Shown piece after piece: positions 33,892-36,537 of a DNA stretch of 36,537 nt. The stretch lies in assembly GCA_937930235.1 (NCBI GenBank), contig CALGLJ010000112.1, positions 1 through 36,537 on the forward strand, read 5' to 3'. Position 1 is the stretch's first letter, and each line of letters starts with the position of its first letter. The notes beneath the pieces are model-generated. The model did no database searches and was not told where the DNA came from. It was given only the letters and a program-made list of their open reading frames with translations. Source of the stretch: an uncultured Verrucomicrobiales bacterium. GTDB taxonomy: Bacteria; Verrucomicrobiota; Verrucomicrobiia; Verrucomicrobiales; Akkermansiaceae. The position numbers were made by a program, and so were the translations under genes.

Positions 33892-36387
33892 ATGTTTTTT
33901 TTCCGTGCAATCTTGTTTCTTTCTCTGCTCCCCTCTTCTCTATTTTCCAAGCCGCTCTCATCAGGCTCGCCTCTAATCTTCGAAGAAATTAATGGCACTC
34001 TGGAAATTGAGGCCGAACATTTCCGCTCACAGAATAAAAACAAAATCCGCTCTTGGCACATTGTCAGCGAGCATTCTCCATCAACGATCACCCCAGATGG
34101 CGATCCAAACCACGCGGCCACTGCCTCCGGTAGAAGCTACCTCGAAATCCTCCCCGATACCCGTCGCTCACAACACGACCCACTCATTCCGGGAGAGAAC
34201 TTTCACGACACTCCCGGCCAGATTGCCATCCTCACTTACAAAGCATATTTTCATCATCCGGGGAGATACTACTGCTGGATCCGCACTCACTCGACCACCA
34301 CTGAAGACAATAGCATTCATCTGGGGATTAATAACACATGGCCCGAGTCAGGTGCTCGGATGCAATGGACTCCCAAAAGCAAATGGCACTGGGACAGTAA
34401 ACAACGCAGTAAAAAATCAGGCCGGGGGGAGTTTGGGAAAATCTGGATCGATGTTCCCAATCCGGGACTCCATGAAATCCATTTTTCCATGCGAGAAGAC
34501 GGGTGCGAATTCGATAAATTCATCCTCACCAAAGAAAAACCCGACCCCGCACATCCACCCGGGAGTTCCAAATTTGCAAAAAAAACGCACCCCATCAAAA
34601 AGCCTGCGACCCCAGACCTCCAACAACCACGCCAAGAAGATGGCCAAGGCGCCATCACCATTTCGGGATCGAATACTCAATGGCAGCCCGTGACCCTCAC
34701 CTTTGACGGCCCCTTCGCACATGAACGTGATCGCAAACCGAATCCCTTCATCGACTATCGCTTCTCGGTGGAATTCACCCATGAATCCGGAACTCCAACC
34801 TACCAAGTGCCCGGCTACTTCGCGGCAGATGGTCAGGCTGGAGAAAGCTCTGCGGAATCCGGAACCAAGTGGCGAGCTCACCTCTCTCCGGATCAACCCG
34901 GTAAGTGGACTTACAAAACACACTTCCACGGAACGGCGAAAGTCATTCCACCACAAACTGGAAGTTTCATCATTTCTGCAACACCCAAAAATGCTCCCGG
35001 CTTCTATCAGGAAGGGCGTCTCACATACGTTGGAAAACACTTCCTCCAACTCGCAGGCTCAAAACGTTATTTTCTGAAAGCAGGCGCTGACGCCCCCGAA
35101 ACCCTTCTCGCCTACGCAGACTTCGATGGCACCATCGCTCGGAAAAAACATGTCCCACTCAAGACCTGGTCCCCTCACCTCCAAGACTGGAACCCAGGTG
35201 ATCCAACTTGGAAAAATGGCAAAGGAAAGGGACTGATCGGAGCTCTCAATTATCTCTCTGGTAAAGGAATGAACGCCTTTTCATTTCTCACATACAATGC
35301 CGGAGGAGATGGTGACAACGTATGGCCTTTCGTCTCACGTGATGAGAAACTCCACTACGATTGCTCCAAGCTTGACCAGTGGAATATCGTATTCACTCAC
35401 GCCCAATCCAAAGGCCTCTTTCTCCACTTCAAACTGCAAGAAACTGAGATGGACGATCACAATCGAGGGCAAGACAACGGAAAACGAGCGAAGATGAGGC
35501 ATGTCCCCACGTCCCTCGACGGAGGAGCCCTCGGCAAGGAACGCAAACTCTATCTCAGAGAAATGATTGCCCGCTATAGCCATCACCTCGCGCTCAACTG
35601 GAACATGGGAGAAGAGAATACCCAGACCACGGCACAGCTCAAAGAACAAGCCGCTTACATCCGCAAGACAGATCCGTACGATCATCACCTAGTGGTCCAC
35701 ACCTACCCCCACTCCCAAGACATTGTCTATCGGCCCCTCCTCGGTGGTGACTCTCTCACCGGAGTGTCTCTCCAAAACTCTCGCCTTCGCGATTGTCATA
35801 AACAAACCGTGAAATGGCACCGCGCATCCAACAAAGCAGGAACTCCCTGGGCCATCGCCTTTGACGAACCTGGAAATGCTCAATATGGCATGCCTCCTGA
35901 TCCAGACTATCCTGGGATCCCTAAAAATTTCCAAGGCCCGACCATTCATGAAACACGGACCCGCGCTCTCTGGGGCACCTTAATGGGAGGGGGCTGGGGA
36001 GTGGAATACTACTTCGGATACAAACTTCCGCAAAACGATTTGGTTTGCGAAGACTGGCGCTCCCGGGATCAGTCGTGGAATTACGCTCACATCGCGCTCC
36101 AGTTTTTCAAAAATGAAAAAGTACCCTACTGGGAATTGACTCCCGCTGACGAATTGGTCGGAAATTCCAAACACGAAAACTGGGCATACTGCCTCGCGAA
36201 GAAAGGGTACTATCTCATCTTCCTCGATGGGAGCCGATCGGTGACTCTCAAACCTTATCCGGGAGATTCTCCTAACAAAATCCAGTGGTTCAATACCCGC
36301 ACCGGAACCAAACAAAACCAGCAACCACTACCGAACTTGAAAATCACAGCCCCAGACCGAAACGACTGGATTGCCATTATTCAGTAG
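33892..36387 (+). CDS. Secreted DUF5060 / glycoside-hydrolase-like protein
   Basis: The 831-residue protein has a signal peptide (about residues 1-19) and then the same N-domain as the preceding gene (EIEAEHF, HLGINNTWPESG, IHFSMREDGCEFDKF). A Pro-rich linker follows. A DUF5060-type beta-sandwich (about 265-365) has FRFSVEF-like strands and VPGYFAADG, and then comes a TIM-barrel-like region. Candidate catalytic acids are Glu574/575 in WNMGEENTQ and Glu659 in AIAFDEPGNAQ, as expected for a retaining glycosidase. The C-terminal 80 residues (YYLIFLDGSRSVTL, IQWFNTRTGTKQ, WIAIIQ) match the putative collagen-binding domain that often ends DUF5060 proteins. The substrate is unknown; I expect a polysaccharide. 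Translation runs to a TAG at 36387. Confidence 0.85.
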   Translation: MFFFRAILFLSLLPSSLFSKPLSSGSPLIFEEINGTLEIEAEHFRSQNKNKIRSWHIVSEHSPSTITPDGDPNHAATASGRSYLEILPDTRRSQHDPLIPGENFHDTPGQIAILTYKAYFHHPGRYYCWIRTHSTTTEDNSIHLGINNTWPESGARMQWTPKSKWHWDSKQRSKKSGRGEFGKIWIDVPNPGLHEIHFSMREDGCEFDKFILTKEKPDPAHPPGSSKFAKKTHPIKKPATPDLQQPRQEDGQGAITISGSNTQWQPVTLTFDGPFAHERDRKPNPFIDYRFSVEFTHESGTPTYQVPGYFAADGQAGESSAESGTKWRAHLSPDQPGKWTYKTHFHGTAKVIPPQTGSFIISATPKNAPGFYQEGRLTYVGKHFLQLAGSKRYFLKAGADAPETLLAYADFDGTIARKKHVPLKTWSPHLQDWNPGDPTWKNGKGKGLIGALNYLSGKGMNAFSFLTYNAGGDGDNVWPFVSRDEKLHYDCSKLDQWNIVFTHAQSKGLFLHFKLQETEMDDHNRGQDNGKRAKMRHVPTSLDGGALGKERKLYLREMIARYSHHLALNWNMGEENTQTTAQLKEQAAYIRKTDPYDHHLVVHTYPHSQDIVYRPLLGGDSLTGVSLQNSRLRDCHKQTVKWHRASNKAGTPWAIAFDEPGNAQYGMPPDPDYPGIPKNFQGPTIHETRTRALWGTLMGGGWGVEYYFGYKLPQNDLVCEDWRSRDQSWNYAHIALQFFKNEKVPYWELTPADELVGNSKHENWAYCLAKKGYYLIFLDGSRSVTLKPYPGDSPNKIQWFNTRTGTKQNQQPLPNLKITAPDRNDWIAIIQ

Positions 36388-36467
36388 ATCCCCACAAAAA
36401 AATACCGCGCTCCACCAGAAACAGCGCACCGTCATCGATCCGCACTTGCGACTGTGAGAAAGAACAA

Positions 36468-36473
36468 TAAGGA
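36468..36473 (+). promoter_or_regulatory. Shine-Dalgarno TAAGGA for the ArsC-like ORF
   Basis: TAAGGA lies 7 bases before the ATG at 36481, near-ideal spacing, which supports this as a real start in a window where most genes lack such a site. Confidence 0.5.
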
Positions 36474-36480
36474 TCTCCGC

Positions 36481-36537
36481 ATGTCCAAAGTCACAATTTA
36501 TCACTTCAATCATTGAGGTTCCTCAAAAAACGCCTTG
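36481..36537 (+). CDS. ArsC-family (arsenate reductase-like) protein, partial, in-frame TGA at the catalytic Cys position
   Basis: From the ATG at 36481 the frame reads MSKVTIYHFNH, TGA (36514-36516), then GSSKNAL, and runs off the window. The E. coli ArsC start, from memory, is MSNITIYHNPACGTSRNTL. Ten of the 19 positions are identical and several more are conservative, and the TGA is codon 12, exactly where the redox Cys (Cys12) sits. The similarity on both sides of the TGA makes a chance stop unlikely. Either TGA encodes selenocysteine, or the gene is a recent Cys-to-stop pseudogene, or the base is a sequencing error. Only 22 bases follow the TGA, so the downstream selenocysteine-insertion hairpin and the rest of the protein cannot be seen. 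Read as an ordinary gene it would be only 11 codons. Confidence 0.5.

Noticed and set aside
36328-36513. Minus-strand reading frame of 61 codons at the right edge
   Set aside because: It overlaps the end of the DUF5060 gene and the ArsC-like ORF and shows no domain pattern; a shadow frame.
36513-36526. TTGAG-GTTC-CTCAA hairpin at the right edge as a selenocysteine insertion element
   Set aside because: It spans the TGA itself and its loop is too close. A bacterial SECIS has its apical loop further downstream, outside the window, so it cannot be judged.

Overview
The window is a compact bacterial chromosome segment with genes on both strands and no rRNA, tRNA, CRISPR array, insertion sequence or phage gene that I can recognise. 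The gene families point to the Verrucomicrobia (Verrucomicrobiota), or less likely a Planctomycete relative. The clues are a PTPDL-like secreted protein, a GYF_2-domain membrane protein, a secreted seven-repeat propeller with a typical verrucomicrobial C-terminus, a NirA-family reductase beside a fused DmsB/DmsC protein, and a DUF5060 glycoside-hydrolase-like protein. Shine-Dalgarno sequences are mostly absent. The taxonomic call is an inference, not a database result.

Layout. Positions 3-932 hold the 3' part of a GYF_2 membrane protein with its terminator. Positions 1018-5379 hold a Lys/Ala-rich histone-like protein, an RlmI-type rRNA methyltransferase with a coupled NTF2-like protein, and a minus-strand group made of an orphan ParA ATPase, a disordered Pro/Ala-rich protein and an unknown protein. 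Positions 5517-12786 (plus strand) hold a degenerate DUF255/YyaL-like lipoprotein, a PTPDL-like protein, hisB, hisH, der and an OppD/DppD-type ATPase. Positions 12810-18201 (minus) look like one operon: M42 peptidase, Wzz-like protein, small two-TM protein, M20 dipeptidase, glnS. Positions 18259-23165 (minus) are a nitrate/nitrite-type ABC transporter (permease and two ATPases) followed by an outer-membrane porin and a strong terminator.

Positions 23166-26079 hold a regulatory-looking intergenic region, a 47-codon candidate ORF, a small membrane protein coupled to a rhomboid protease, a VOC protein and an EamA transporter. Positions 26149-29414 hold a siroheme nitrite/sulfite reductase (NirA family) and a fused four-cluster Fe-S/membrane-anchor protein. 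Positions 29521-32209 hold a secreted propeller, an unknown single-TM protein and a SpoU methyltransferase. Positions 32561-36387 hold two tandem secreted proteins sharing an N-terminal carbohydrate-binding-like domain, the second carrying a DUF5060/glycoside-hydrolase-like barrel.

How genes may work together: the porin, ABC transporter, NirA and DmsBC-like genes (18.3-29.4 kb) fit a nitrate/nitrite uptake and assimilation region. No substrate-binding protein and no molybdopterin nitrate reductase subunit is inside the window. The transporter permease carries an unusual insertion of roughly 220 residues with coiled-coil character.

The most striking observation is at the extreme right edge. 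An ORF starting at 36481 matches the N-terminus of glutaredoxin-type arsenate reductase (ArsC), but has an in-frame TGA exactly where the catalytic cysteine (residue 12) should be, and the similarity continues after the TGA until the window ends. It is a candidate selenocysteine-containing ArsC-family protein.
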